NCBI RefSeq assembly: GCF_001530125.1
Contig: NZ_LDUG01000011.1
Coordinates: 1-64,000, forward strand
Origin: Thiobacillus denitrificans
GTDB taxonomy: Bacteria; Pseudomonadota; Gammaproteobacteria; Burkholderiales; Thiobacillaceae
Length of the DNA: 64,000 nucleotides
Reading direction: 5' to 3'
Part shown: positions 8,739 through 17,499 of the stretch, piece by piece
Position numbering within the stretch: the stretch's first letter is position 1
Layout of the letters: the number at the start of each line of letters is the position of its first letter
Program-made: the position numbers and the translations under genes
The notes under the pieces: model-generated
What the model was told of the DNA's origin: nothing
The model's database searches: none
The model's input: the letters and a program-made list of their open reading frames with translations, nothing else

Positions 8739-11312
8739 TTACTTCGCCGCCTGGGTTTCCACCTGAACCAGCGGTTCCTGCACCTCGCTCACTTGCGGGC
8801 GTGCCCGCCGGCGGCTGGGGTGGGGGGCGGCCGGCGCTGCCGGCTCGCCAGCACTTGCAACAGGCGCGCTGGTTGTCTCCACCTGCATCAGGCTGACCGG
8901 CTCGGCCTCGGCTTTGACCACGGGGCGCCGGCGGCGCCGCGGGCGCCCGGCTTCGTGGGTTTCAGCCGCGGCCGCCGCGGCGGCCGCAGTTTCCACTTGC
9001 TGCAGGCTGGCCGTGGAGGTCGCCAGATCGGCCAGGATGACGGCGGGCGAGGTGGTGACCGCAGCCGTCGTTTCCAGTTCAAAGGCCTGCTGCTTGGGCG
9101 CAGCCGGCGCGCGGGTCGCCTTCGGCGCGCCCGCAATTTCGATGACTGCGTGGAAGCGGGCAGGTGCCGAGGTGAGGTCGATCCCGGCCTGCGTCGTGCC
9201 TTCGGCCGCGCCGGCTTCGGTTTCCGGACGGGCTTCGCGCGGACGGCGATTGCCGCGTCCACGGCGGCTGCGCGGTTCGCGTTTTTCCTCGCCGATGGGT
9301 TCACGCAGCGCTTCGACCGGCTCCGCGACCTGCGGTGCGATTTCGGCTTCGGGACGCGGTTTGGGCTGACGCGGCGGGCGCGCAGGCTTGGCTGATTCGC
9401 CGCCACGGGCTTCGGCGCGACCTTCGCTCGGGCGCGGTGCAGCCTGACGCGGCTCATTCGGGCGTGCTTCGCGCCCTTCACCACGGCTCTGGCCTTCGCT
9501 ACGTCCTTCGCCACGTCCGCGACGCTGACCGGGCTTGCGGTCACGACGCTCGCTTGGCCGTTCGCCGCGGGTGAGGGCGGGAACCGGTTCGGTTGCGGGT
9601 GCGGCTTTGGCTGCGGGCGCTTCTTCGCCCTGCTTTTTGAACCAGCCGAAAATGCGCCCGAACAGGCCGGACTGCGGCTGGGGTGCGGCCGCAACGGCCG
9701 GCCGCGCGGCGGGTGCCGGTTGCGGCGGTGGCGCAATCGATTTGACCGCGGCGACCTGGCGGGCCGGGGCGGCTTCTTGCGCGGTCTGATAGATGGACTC
9801 GGGTTCCGGCAGGGCCACCAGCTTGTAGCTTGGTTCGGCCGCATCGCGCAGGTTGAGCTCGTCGTGGCGCAGGCGGGTAATGGTGTAGTGCGGGGTTTCC
9901 AGATGGATGTTTGGAATCAACACCACATTCACCTTGAGGCGCGATTCGATGGTGTGAATATCGACGCGTTTCTCGTTGAGCAAGAAAGTGGCGACGTCGA
10001 CCGGCAATTGCACGTGCAACGCGCCGGTGTTTTCCTTCATCGCCTCTTCCTGCAGGATGCGCAGGATGTGCAGCGCGGACGACTCGGCGCCGCGGATGTG
10101 GCCGGTGCCGTGGCAGCGCGGGCAGGGGGTGTAGCTGGTCTCGCCGAGCGAGGGCTGCAGCCGCTGACGCGACATTTCCAGCAGGCCGAAGCGCGAGATC
10201 TTGCCGGTCTGCACGCGGGCGCGGTCGTGATGCAGGGCATCGCGCAGGCGGTTTTCGACTTCGCGCTGATGCTTGGCTTCTTCCATGTCGATGAAATCGA
10301 TCACGATCAGGCCGCCGAGGTCCCTGAGGCGCATCTGGCGGGCGATTTCGTCGGCCGCTTCGAGGTTGGTGTTGTAGGCGGTCTGCTCGACGTCGCTGCC
10401 CTTGGTGGCGCGCGCCGAGTTGACGTCGACCGACACCAGCGCTTCGGTGTGGTCGATCACGATCGCGCCGCCGGCAGGCAGGTTGACCTGGCGCGAATAC
10501 GCCGATTCGATCTGGTGTTCGATCTGGAAGCGCGAGAACAGCGGCACGTCGTCGTGGTAGAGCTTGACCTTGTCGACGTTGTCCGGCATCACGTGCGCCA
10601 TGAATTGCTGCGCCTGCTCGTAGATGTCTTCGGTATCGATCAGGATCTCGCCGATGTCAGCCGAGAAGTAGTCGCGGATGGCGCGGATCACCAGGCTGCC
10701 TTCCTGGTAGATCAGGAAGGCGCCTTTTTGCGTGCCGGAGGCGCCGTCGATGGCTTTCCATAGGCTCAAGAGGTAGTTCAGGTCCCACTGGAATTCCTCG
10801 GCGGTGCGGCCGATGCCGGCGGTGCGGGCAATCAGGCTCATGCCTTCGGGGATGTCGAGTTGCGCCAGGGTGTCGCGCAGTTCGTTGCGCTCCTCGCCCT
10901 CGATGCGGCGCGAGACGCCGCCACCGCGCGGGTTGGTCGGCATCAGCACGACGTAGCGGCCGGCCAGCGAGACGTAGGTGGTGAGGGCGGCGCCCTTGTT
11001 GCCGCGTTCGTCCTTTTCCACCTGGACCAGCAGTTCCTGGCCTTCTTTCAGGTTTTCGGGGACGCGTCCGCCACCGGGCAGGCAGGCACGGGAAATTTCC
11101 TTGAACGGCAGAAAGCCGTGGCGCTCGCAGCCGTAATCGACGAATGCGGCTTCCAGGCTGGGCTCGACGCGGGTGATGACACCCTTGTAGATGTTGCCCT
11201 TGCGTTGTTCCTTGCTGGCGGACTCGATGTCAAGGTCAACGAGCTTCTGTCCGTCGACGATGGCAACCCGGAGTTCTTCCGCCTGGGTTGCGTTGAAAAG
11301 CATGCGCTTCAT
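8739..11312 (-). CDS. rne: ribonuclease E
   Basis: An 857-residue endoribonuclease, the core of mRNA decay and rRNA/tRNA processing. The N-terminal catalytic half has an S1 domain (about 38-120, GNIYKGVITRVEPSLEAAFVDYG), a 5' sensor, and DNase I-like metal ligands in VSVDVNSARATKG and LIVIDFIDM. The zinc-link CPRCHGTGHIR comes just after 400. From about 520 onward the sequence is low-complexity, rich in Arg, Pro, Ala and Glu (degradosome scaffold and RNA-binding region). LFGRIFGWFKKQ near 565 looks like an amphipathic membrane-targeting helix. The C-terminus contains repeated QVET-type short motifs, a species-variable feature. It lies divergent from rluC, as in other proteobacteria. Confidence 0.97.
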   Translation of the reverse strand: MKRMLFNATQAEELRVAIVDGQKLVDLDIESASKEQRKGNIYKGVITRVEPSLEAAFVDYGCERHGFLPFKEISRACLPGGGRVPENLKEGQELLVQVEKDERGNKGAALTTYVSLAGRYVVLMPTNPRGGGVSRRIEGEERNELRDTLAQLDIPEGMSLIARTAGIGRTAEEFQWDLNYLLSLWKAIDGASGTQKGAFLIYQEGSLVIRAIRDYFSADIGEILIDTEDIYEQAQQFMAHVMPDNVDKVKLYHDDVPLFSRFQIEHQIESAYSRQVNLPAGGAIVIDHTEALVSVDVNSARATKGSDVEQTAYNTNLEAADEIARQMRLRDLGGLIVIDFIDMEEAKHQREVENRLRDALHHDRARVQTGKISRFGLLEMSRQRLQPSLGETSYTPCPRCHGTGHIRGAESSALHILRILQEEAMKENTGALHVQLPVDVATFLLNEKRVDIHTIESRLKVNVVLIPNIHLETPHYTITRLRHDELNLRDAAEPSYKLVALPEPESIYQTAQEAAPARQVAAVKSIAPPPQPAPAARPAVAAAPQPQSGLFGRIFGWFKKQGEEAPAAKAAPATEPVPALTRGERPSERRDRKPGQRRGRGEGRSEGQSRGEGREARPNEPRQAAPRPSEGRAEARGGESAKPARPPRQPKPRPEAEIAPQVAEPVEALREPIGEEKREPRSRRGRGNRRPREARPETEAGAAEGTTQAGIDLTSAPARFHAVIEIAGAPKATRAPAAPKQQAFELETTAAVTTSPAVILADLATSTASLQQVETAAAAAAAAETHEAGRPRRRRRPVVKAEAEPVSLMQVETTSAPVASAGEPAAPAAPHPSRRRARPQVSEVQEPLVQVETQAAK

Positions 11313-11736
11313 TGTTTACTCCCGCGCGCGTGCATACGGGACAGGCCAGACTGCCGCCTAGAGCGGGCGGCTCATGCGATCACGTGGTGGATTAGGTGAA
11401 ATGGCATGGAGTAAAAGGTGTCCTGTTCCTGGAGAGTGTCGCCGGCAAAGCCAGTGCGGTCTTTCCGATTCCCGCCGGGATAAATCCGGGCGTGAATACT
11501 GATTTCGTATGCTTGTGGTCGCGTCATTGATAACATCGCTGCTTTGCCGACTAGCGCGGGGCGAGTGGTTTCGACTATCCGCGTCAACCTAAATGTTAGC
11601 TGGGCGGCAGGAATCCAGACGGGCCGCGCAGGCGGCAGCCGGTGAGCGTTGTAACCGGCGTGTTCTTTAAATTTGTCCGGCAATCTTGCCGGGCAATTGG
11701 TCAGGCAAAACTCGCCCTGAACCGAAGATAGTGTAT
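11313..11736. other. rne-rluC divergent spacer, probable rne leader
   Basis: A stretch of 424 bases without a convincing gene; a 103-codon frame at 11372-11683 on the minus strand lacks a ribosome site and family resemblance. In enterobacteria rne has a leader of about 360 nt whose hairpins mediate RNase E autoregulation. The spacing here fits a similarly long leader, but I could not fix a promoter or draw a reliable fold. Confidence 0.4.
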
Positions 11737-12696
11737 ATGAAAAAGAATGACTTAGAGAAAGATTCGGTCCGACGGTTGAAGATCGACGACAGCGCGGATG
11801 GCCAGCGTCTGGACAACTTTTTGATGGCGCGGCTCAAGGGTGTGCCGAAAAGCCGCATCTACAAGCTGGTGCGCGGCGGCGAGGTGCGCATCAATGGCGG
11901 CCGCGTCGAAGTCAGCTATCGGCTGCAGCTGGGCGACGAGGTGCGCATTCCGCCCGTGCGCGTGGCCGTTCCGGTCATCACGCCCGCCACCCATCTGCCG
12001 CAAGGCGGAATCCGGCTGCTGCCGCACATTCTGTATCGCGACGACGCCCTGATTGCGCTGAACAAGCCGTCCGGCATGGCGGTGCATGGCGGCAGCGGCA
12101 TCTCGCGCGGGGTGATCGAGCAGATGCGGCTGGAACTGCCGGAATGCCGCTACATGGAACTGGTGCACCGACTCGACCGCGAAACCTCGGGCGTGCTGCT
12201 GATTGCGCTGAAGCGGCGCGCGCTGGTCGGGCTGCACGCCGCAATGCGCGAGGGCAGGATCGAAAAACGCTACCTGACGCTGGTGGCTGGGCGCTGGCCG
12301 AACCCGGTCCAGCACGTGAAGCTGACTTTACATAAAAGAGTCACCGACGACGGTGAAAAGCGCGTCACGGTGCGCGACGAGGGGCAGACCGCGCACACCA
12401 TCTTCCGCCGCCTGCAAAGCTATGCCGATTTCACCCTGCTGGAAGCGGAACTGAAGACCGGGCGCACCCATCAGATCCGCGTGCACACCTCGCATCTGGG
12501 GTTTCCGATTGCCGGAGACGACAAATACGGGGATTTCGAACTGAATAAACGGCTGGCCAAACAGGGGCTGAAGCGCATGTTCCTGCACGCCGCCAAGCTT
12601 GTGTTCGATCATCCCATCAGCGGCGAGCGCCTGCAGATCGAGGCGCCGCTGCCTGATGCCCTGGCTAAATTTCTGGAAACCCTTCATGCGTCATGA
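11737..12696 (+). CDS. rluC: 23S rRNA pseudouridine(955/2504/2580) synthase
   Basis: A 319-residue RluA-type enzyme that isomerises uridines in 23S rRNA. An N-terminal S4 RNA-binding domain (about 20-80, RLDNFLMARLKGVPKSRIYKL within it) precedes the catalytic motif HRLDRETSGVLL, whose Asp is the nucleophile, and the KTGRTHQIRVH motif. I chose the ATG at 11737; an upstream frame to 11686 adds 17 residues without family character. It is divergent from rne, a conserved arrangement, and overlaps the HAD gene by four bases. Confidence 0.94.
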   Translation: MKKNDLEKDSVRRLKIDDSADGQRLDNFLMARLKGVPKSRIYKLVRGGEVRINGGRVEVSYRLQLGDEVRIPPVRVAVPVITPATHLPQGGIRLLPHILYRDDALIALNKPSGMAVHGGSGISRGVIEQMRLELPECRYMELVHRLDRETSGVLLIALKRRALVGLHAAMREGRIEKRYLTLVAGRWPNPVQHVKLTLHKRVTDDGEKRVTVRDEGQTAHTIFRRLQSYADFTLLEAELKTGRTHQIRVHTSHLGFPIAGDDKYGDFELNKRLAKQGLKRMFLHAAKLVFDHPISGERLQIEAPLPDALAKFLETLHAS

Positions 12697-13358
12697 TTAG
12701 AACCCCCCGCCAATTTGACCTGCTGATTTTCGACTGGGACGGCACCCTGATAGATTCCGCCGGGGTGATCGTCGACTCGATCCAGCGTGCCTGCGAGGAC
12801 ATCGGCCTGCCGGCACCGGGCGAGCGCGCATCGCGCCAGATCATCGGTCTGGGGCTGATCCAGGCGCTGCAAGCCCTGTTGCCGGATTTGCCGGCCGACG
12901 ACTATCCGCGGCTGGTCGAGCGTTACCGCCACCATTACTTTGGTCGTGACGCGCAGATTCCGCTGTTCGACGGCGTGGCCAGCGGGATCGGCCAGTTGCA
13001 CGCCAGCGGCTTTCAGCTTGCCGTGGCCACCGGCAAAAGCCGCGCCGGCCTGTCCCGCGCGCTTGAAACCAGCGGTCTGGGTGCCTGGTTTGCCGCCACC
13101 CGCTGCGCCGACCAGACGCATTCCAAGCCGCATCCGGCAATGGTGCTGGAGCTGATCGACGAACTCGATGCCGACCCGGCCCGCACCCTGGTGATCGGCG
13201 ACACCAGCCACGATCTCCTGATGGCGTCGAATGCCGGCGTCGCCAGTCTGGGCGTGACCTATGGCGCGCACGAGGCGGGTGACCTGCATCCGCATGCGCC
13301 GCTGGCCCTGATGAACAGTTTTGCCGAGGTGCACGCATGGCTGAACGCGAACGCCTGA
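12693..13358 (+). CDS. HAD-superfamily hydrolase, phosphoglycolate phosphatase-like
   Basis: A 221-residue HAD phosphatase. Motif I is IFDWDGTLIDS, whose first Asp is the nucleophile; a helical cap follows (about 20-85). ATGKSR is motif II, KPHP supplies the motif III Lys, and VIGDTSHDLLMASNAG is motif IV. The substrate is unknown. The family includes Gph, which destroys 2-phosphoglycolate, and the same neighbour sits beside rluC in many proteobacteria. It overlaps rluC upstream and the Rieske gene downstream by 22 bases, giving a tight operon. Confidence 0.88.
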   Translation: MIRTPRQFDLLIFDWDGTLIDSAGVIVDSIQRACEDIGLPAPGERASRQIIGLGLIQALQALLPDLPADDYPRLVERYRHHYFGRDAQIPLFDGVASGIGQLHASGFQLAVATGKSRAGLSRALETSGLGAWFAATRCADQTHSKPHPAMVLELIDELDADPARTLVIGDTSHDLLMASNAGVASLGVTYGAHEAGDLHPHAPLALMNSFAEVHAWLNANA

Positions 13359-13687
13359 TCTGCGCCGCAGCCGACCTTGCCGAGCAGGGCCGTGGCGTGC
13401 GTTTTGAACTGAGCCGTGGCGGCAAGCCGCAACCGGCGTTCGTGGTGCGCTTCGACGGCCAGCCGCATGCTTTCCTCAACCAGTGCGGCCATGTGCCGGT
13501 TGAACTCGACTGGCAGGCAGGCGAGTTCTTCGACGACTCGCGGCTATACTTGGTCTGCTCCACCCATGGCGCGCTCTACCATCCCGCAAGCGGGCAATGT
13601 GTTGGCGGACGTTGCGCCGGGCGCGGCCTGATCCCTGTCCCGGTCGTCGAGCGCGACGGCCATGTGTACCTATTAGAAACAGCCTGA
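13337..13687 (+). CDS. Rieske [2Fe-2S] ferredoxin-like protein
   Basis: A 116-residue soluble Rieske protein. The cluster ligands are Cys-x-His in NQCGHVPVEL and Cys-x2-His in VCSTHGALYH. The spacing between the pairs is slightly long but acceptable. There is no signal peptide, so it acts in the cytosol. The oxidoreductase partner is unknown and none is encoded nearby. Its start lies inside the end of the HAD gene. Confidence 0.9.
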   Translation: MAERERLICAAADLAEQGRGVRFELSRGGKPQPAFVVRFDGQPHAFLNQCGHVPVELDWQAGEFFDDSRLYLVCSTHGALYHPASGQCVGGRCAGRGLIPVPVVERDGHVYLLETA

Positions 13688-13700
13688 TGGAAGAACAACA

Positions 13701-14654
13701 ATGAGTGAACCAGAAAAATCTGCCCCGGCAAACTGGGAACGTGACGTCCTGGAAAAGCTGGCGCTGTCGGCGGTCCAGGAACAGCGCCGCAGCCGTCACT
13801 GGAGCATCCTGTTCAAGACGCTGGGCTTTTTGTATCTCTTTATCGTGCTGTTTATGGTGGCCGGCTGGTTCCGCTCGGATGGGGTCTCCCTGCCCAAGGC
13901 GCATACGGCGCTGATCGACATTCGCGGCGTCATCTCCGCCGACCAGACCAGCTCCGATTCGGTGATCGGCAGCCTGCAGGGCGCGTTTGAGGACAAGCAA
14001 ACTCGTGGCGTGATCCTGCGCATCAACAGCCCCGGCGGCAGCCCGGTGCAGGCCGGGCAGATCTACGACGAGATCAAGCGCCTGCGGGCGCTGCATCCGA
14101 AGACCCCCCTCTACGCGGTGGTCGACGATATCTGCGCCTCCGGCGGCTATTACGTCGCCGTCGGCGCCGACAAGATTTTCGTCGACAAGGCCAGCATCGT
14201 CGGTTCGATCGGCGTGCTGATGGATGGCTTCGGCTTCACCGAAACCATGCAGAAGCTGGGTGTCGAACGCCGCCTGCTCACCGCCGGCGAAAACAAGGGC
14301 TTTCTCGATCCGTTCTCGCCGGTCGATCCCGAGCAGCAGGCCTTCGCCAGGCAGATGCTCGAAGAAATCCACGGCCAGTTCATCGCCGTGGTGCGCGAAG
14401 GCCGCGGCAAACGCCTGAAGGAAACGCCGGAGACCTTCAGCGGCCTGGTCTGGAGCGGCGAAAAGAGCATCCAGCTTGGTCTCGCCGACGCATACGGCAG
14501 TGTCGAATCGGTCGCGCGCGACGTCATCAAGGCCAAGGATATCGTCGACTATACCCAGCGCCCCGGTCTGGCCGAGCGCCTTGCCAGTCGTCTGGGCACG
14601 TCGATGGCGAAGGCGTGGACGCCGTTCGAACAGGCAGGGGCGACCTTGCGGTGA
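13701..14654 (+). CDS. S49-family signal peptide peptidase (SppA-like)
   Basis: A 317-residue membrane-anchored serine protease with a single helix at about 33-55 (FLYLFIVLFMVAGW). The rest faces the periplasm and would degrade cleaved signal peptides. The S49 core shows LRINSPGGSPVQAGQIYDEI and ICASGGYYVAVGADKIF, with the general-base Lys expected near VDKASIVGSIGV. The short single-domain form (about 320 residues) is usual outside enterobacteria. AACAACA-spaced ATG start; the stop overlaps the Rof-like gene. Confidence 0.92.
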   Translation: MSEPEKSAPANWERDVLEKLALSAVQEQRRSRHWSILFKTLGFLYLFIVLFMVAGWFRSDGVSLPKAHTALIDIRGVISADQTSSDSVIGSLQGAFEDKQTRGVILRINSPGGSPVQAGQIYDEIKRLRALHPKTPLYAVVDDICASGGYYVAVGADKIFVDKASIVGSIGVLMDGFGFTETMQKLGVERRLLTAGENKGFLDPFSPVDPEQQAFARQMLEEIHGQFIAVVREGRGKRLKETPETFSGLVWSGEKSIQLGLADAYGSVESVARDVIKAKDIVDYTQRPGLAERLASRLGTSMAKAWTPFEQAGATLR

Positions 14655-14872
14655 GCGATTACCGCTCGATCGCCTGTTCGGATCACGAACGCCTGGAATT
14701 CGCCGCACTCAAGCGGCAATGGCTGGACGTGAACCTGACGACAGGCGATCGGGCTGGGCGTCAGCGCTTAATGCCGCTGGACGTATACACCCGTGACGGC
14801 GCGGAGTGGCTGCTTGCTGAAACCGAATCCGGCGAGAAGCTGACCCTGCGGCTCGACTGGTTGCAGTTCTAA
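14651..14872 (+). CDS. rof: Rof/YaeO-like Rho-binding antiterminator
   Basis: A 73-residue protein starting at GTG, which overlaps the S49 peptidase stop (GTGA). It aligns by eye with E. coli YaeO/Rof: Y-R/Q-x-I-x-C-x-D near the start, LE-A- in the first helix, and EWLLAETESGEKLTLRLD matching the VEYLVVEAAGETRELRLD strand pair. Rof binds the Rho primary site and blocks termination. The conserved acidic residues near 9-17 (SDHERLE) match the Rho-contact region. It is small and often missed; the assignment rests on this alignment and the length. Confidence 0.75.
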   Translation: MSDYRSIACSDHERLEFAALKRQWLDVNLTTGDRAGRQRLMPLDVYTRDGAEWLLAETESGEKLTLRLDWLQF

Positions 14873-14974
14873 GCCCTTGGATTCCGGCGCCGAACGCGGT
14901 GGTTTCAACATTGTCCAACTTGGCGCGCGCCGGAGCTGCCCATAAACAGAATGCATCCCAAGTAAAAGACACCC

Positions 14975-15823
14975 ATGAAAACCCCGAAGAGACTTGAACC
15001 GCTGCTTGAAGACGGCCTGATCGATGACGTGACTCGTCAGCTTATGAGCGGCAAGGAGGCGATGGTCTTCGTCGTCCGCTGCGGCGACGAGGTGCGTTGC
15101 GCCAAGGTCTACAAGGAAGCCAACAAGCGCAGCTTCCGCCAGAGCGTCGATTACACGGAAAACCGCAAGGTGAAGAACAGCCGCCAGGCGCGCGCCATGG
15201 CAAAAGGCACACGCTATGGGCGGGAAGCCCAGGAAGAAGCCTGGCAGAACGCCGAAGTCGACGCCCTGTATCGCCTCGCCGCCGCCGGCGTGCGCGTGCC
15301 GACACCTTACAACTTTCATTCCGGCGTGTTGTTGATGGAATTGGTGACCGGCGAGGACGGCAACGCCGCGCCGCGTCTGAATGACGTGGATTTCACGCCG
15401 GAGCAGGCGCGGCTGCATTTTCAGACGCTGCTCAGGCAAGTCGTGCTGATGCTGTGCGCCGGGGTCATCCACGGCGATTTGTCGGAATACAACATCCTGC
15501 TCGGCAGCGAGGGACCGGTGATTATCGACCTGCCGCAGGCGGTGGATGCCGCCGGCAACAATCACGCTCCCGATATGCTGGAACGCGATGTCGGCAATCT
15601 GACCGGCTATTTCGGGCGCTTTGCGCCGGAACTGCTGAAGACCGAGTACGGCAAGGAAATCTGGGCGTTATACGAACACGGCGCGTTGCATCCGGAGGTG
15701 CCGCTGACCGGCCATTTTGCGCACAGCACGAAGCCGGTGGACTTGGAGGGTGTCATCAGGGAAATAGACGATGCCCGCGCCGAAGACGAGGCGCGGCAGT
15801 TGCGGATGCTGGAAGCGGGGTAG
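14975..15823 (+). CDS. RIO-family serine/threonine protein kinase
   Basis: A 282-residue RIO1-like atypical kinase. The ATP-binding Lys is in CAKVYKEANKRSF (about 43-56), the catalytic loop is HGDLSEYNILL (Asp near 165), and the metal-binding Asp is in IIDLPQAVD. The N-terminal winged helix typical of archaeal Rio2 is absent. Bacterial RIO proteins are of unknown role; archaeal and eukaryotic ones mature ribosomes. The nearby DEAD-box helicase DbpA, a 50S assembly factor, makes a ribosome role attractive but unproven. Confidence 0.88.
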   Translation: MKTPKRLEPLLEDGLIDDVTRQLMSGKEAMVFVVRCGDEVRCAKVYKEANKRSFRQSVDYTENRKVKNSRQARAMAKGTRYGREAQEEAWQNAEVDALYRLAAAGVRVPTPYNFHSGVLLMELVTGEDGNAAPRLNDVDFTPEQARLHFQTLLRQVVLMLCAGVIHGDLSEYNILLGSEGPVIIDLPQAVDAAGNNHAPDMLERDVGNLTGYFGRFAPELLKTEYGKEIWALYEHGALHPEVPLTGHFAHSTKPVDLEGVIREIDDARAEDEARQLRMLEAG

Positions 15824-15844
15824 GTCGCAATGCTGTTCGGTTAA

Positions 15845-15913
15845 CCTTCGTGGTGAGCTTGTCGAACCACCAGCTACTCACCAAGAGCCCTTCGACAGGC
15901 TCAGGACGAACGG
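15845..15913. repeat. dispersed inverted repeat (CCCTTCGACAGGCTCAGG type)
   Basis: The left arm CTTCGTGGTGAGCTTGTCGA and the right arm CCCTTCGACAGGCTCAGGAC are imperfect inverted copies. The right arm is a widespread bacterial intergenic repeat. It lies in the short spacer between the RIO kinase and dbpA. Confidence 0.65.
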
Positions 15914-15986
15914 AATTTTGCTTAAACGAACAGTATTGGGGTAGGTCGCCTCTTCAGCCAGCCCGGTGCGTCCCGTATAATCCGGC

Positions 15987-17468
15987 ATGACCGATCACCC
16001 GAATACCCCATCTGGCGCGCCGCCCGCCGACACCCCAACGGCCGGCGCGCCCTTCGACCAACTGCCGCTGGCGCCCACCGTGCTGGCCAATCTGCGGCAG
16101 CTCGGTTACCTCCACATGACGCCGATCCAGGCGGCCAGCCTGCCGATTGCGCTGGCAGGCCACGATCTGATTGCGCAGGCCAAGACCGGCAGCGGCAAGA
16201 CGGCGGCATTTGCCCTCGCCCTGCTGGCGAGGCTGAACCCGCGTCGCTTCGCCGTGCAGGCGCTGGTGCTGTGCCCGACGCGCGAGCTGGCCGACCAGGT
16301 GACGCAGGAGATCCGCCGGCTCGCGCGCAGCGAGGACAACATCAAGATTCTTGCCCTGGTCGGCGGCTCCACCCTGCGTCCGCAAATGGCCAGCCTGGAG
16401 CATGGCGCACACATCGTCGTCGGCACGCCGGGCCGCATCCTGGATCACCTGCAGCGCGGCAGCCTCAACCTGGAAGCGCTCAATACGCTGGTGCTCGACG
16501 AAGCCGACCGCATGCTGGACATGGGGTTCTACGACGACATCGCCGCCATCGCCAGGCAGTGCCCCGGCAAGCGCCAGACCCTGCTGTTTTCCGCTACTTA
16601 TCCCGAGGGCATCGCGGAACTGAGCCGGCGCTTCATGCGGCAGCCGCACGAGGTGAAACTGCTGGAACAGCACGAGAACGACAAGATCCGCCAGCGCTTC
16701 TATGAAGTGAGCCACGACGAACGCCTGCAGGCGGTGACGCTGCTGCTCAAGCACTATCGTCCGGTCAGCACGCTGGCCTTCTGCAACACCCGCCAGCAAT
16801 GCCGCGACCTGCTGCAGGTCTTGCGCGACCAGGGCTTCCACGCGCTGGCTTTGCACGGCGAACTGGAGCAGCGCGAGCGCGACCAGGTGCTGATCCAGTT
16901 CGCCAACCGCAGTTGTTCGGTGCTGGTGGCGACCGACGTGGCCGCGCGCGGCCTCGACATCGCCCAGCTCGAAGCGGTGATCAACGTCGATGTCACGCCC
17001 GACCCCGAGGTCTACATCCACCGCATCGGCCGCACCGGGCGCGCCGACCAGGACGGCTGGGCGCTGAGTCTGGCCAGCCCCAGCCAGATGCGGCGCGTCG
17101 CCAATATCGTCAAGGAACTCGGCGCGGAGCCTGAATGGCATCCCCTCGCCGAGCTGCAAGCCACCAGCGACGAACCGCTGCTGCCGCCGATGGCGACCTT
17201 GCAAATTCTTGGCGGCCGCAAGGAGAAGATCCGTCCCGGCGACGTGCTGGGCGCGCTCACCGGTGAGGCGGGTTTCACCAGCGCGCAGGTGGGCAAGATC
17301 ACCGTCACCGAATCCACCACCTATGTCGCGGTCGAGCGGGGTATCGCGCACGAAGTTCAGCGCAGGCTGGCTGCGGGCAAGCTGAAGGGGAAAAGCGTCA
17401 AGGTGCGGATCCTGGACGTCTCCGCCGATTCCGTGCCCCGCGAGAGCGCGCCCCGGCGTAATCAGTGA
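15987..17468 (+). CDS. dbpA: ATP-dependent RNA helicase DbpA
   Basis: A 493-residue DEAD-box helicase. The Q motif region is YLHMTPIQAASLP, followed by motif I AQAKTGSGKT, Ia PTRELADQV, II LDEADRMLD, III SATYP, IV-V STLAFCNTR and ATDVAARGLDI, and VI HRIGRTGRA. The C-terminal domain (about 395-480, LGGRKEKIRPGDVLGALTGE) is the DbpA RNA-recognition fold that docks on 23S rRNA hairpin 92. DbpA acts in large-subunit assembly. About 20 extra Pro/Ala residues precede the Q motif. Confidence 0.94.
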   Translation: MTDHPNTPSGAPPADTPTAGAPFDQLPLAPTVLANLRQLGYLHMTPIQAASLPIALAGHDLIAQAKTGSGKTAAFALALLARLNPRRFAVQALVLCPTRELADQVTQEIRRLARSEDNIKILALVGGSTLRPQMASLEHGAHIVVGTPGRILDHLQRGSLNLEALNTLVLDEADRMLDMGFYDDIAAIARQCPGKRQTLLFSATYPEGIAELSRRFMRQPHEVKLLEQHENDKIRQRFYEVSHDERLQAVTLLLKHYRPVSTLAFCNTRQQCRDLLQVLRDQGFHALALHGELEQRERDQVLIQFANRSCSVLVATDVAARGLDIAQLEAVINVDVTPDPEVYIHRIGRTGRADQDGWALSLASPSQMRRVANIVKELGAEPEWHPLAELQATSDEPLLPPMATLQILGGRKEKIRPGDVLGALTGEAGFTSAQVGKITVTESTTYVAVERGIAHEVQRRLAAGKLKGKSVKVRILDVSADSVPRESAPRRNQ

Positions 17469-17499
17469 CCGCAGTTCGGCGACCGCTGATTGCGGACGC

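Noticed and set aside
11372..11683. 103-codon minus-strand frame between rne and rluC
   Set aside because: No ribosome site, no family resemblance, and it lies where an rne leader is expected.
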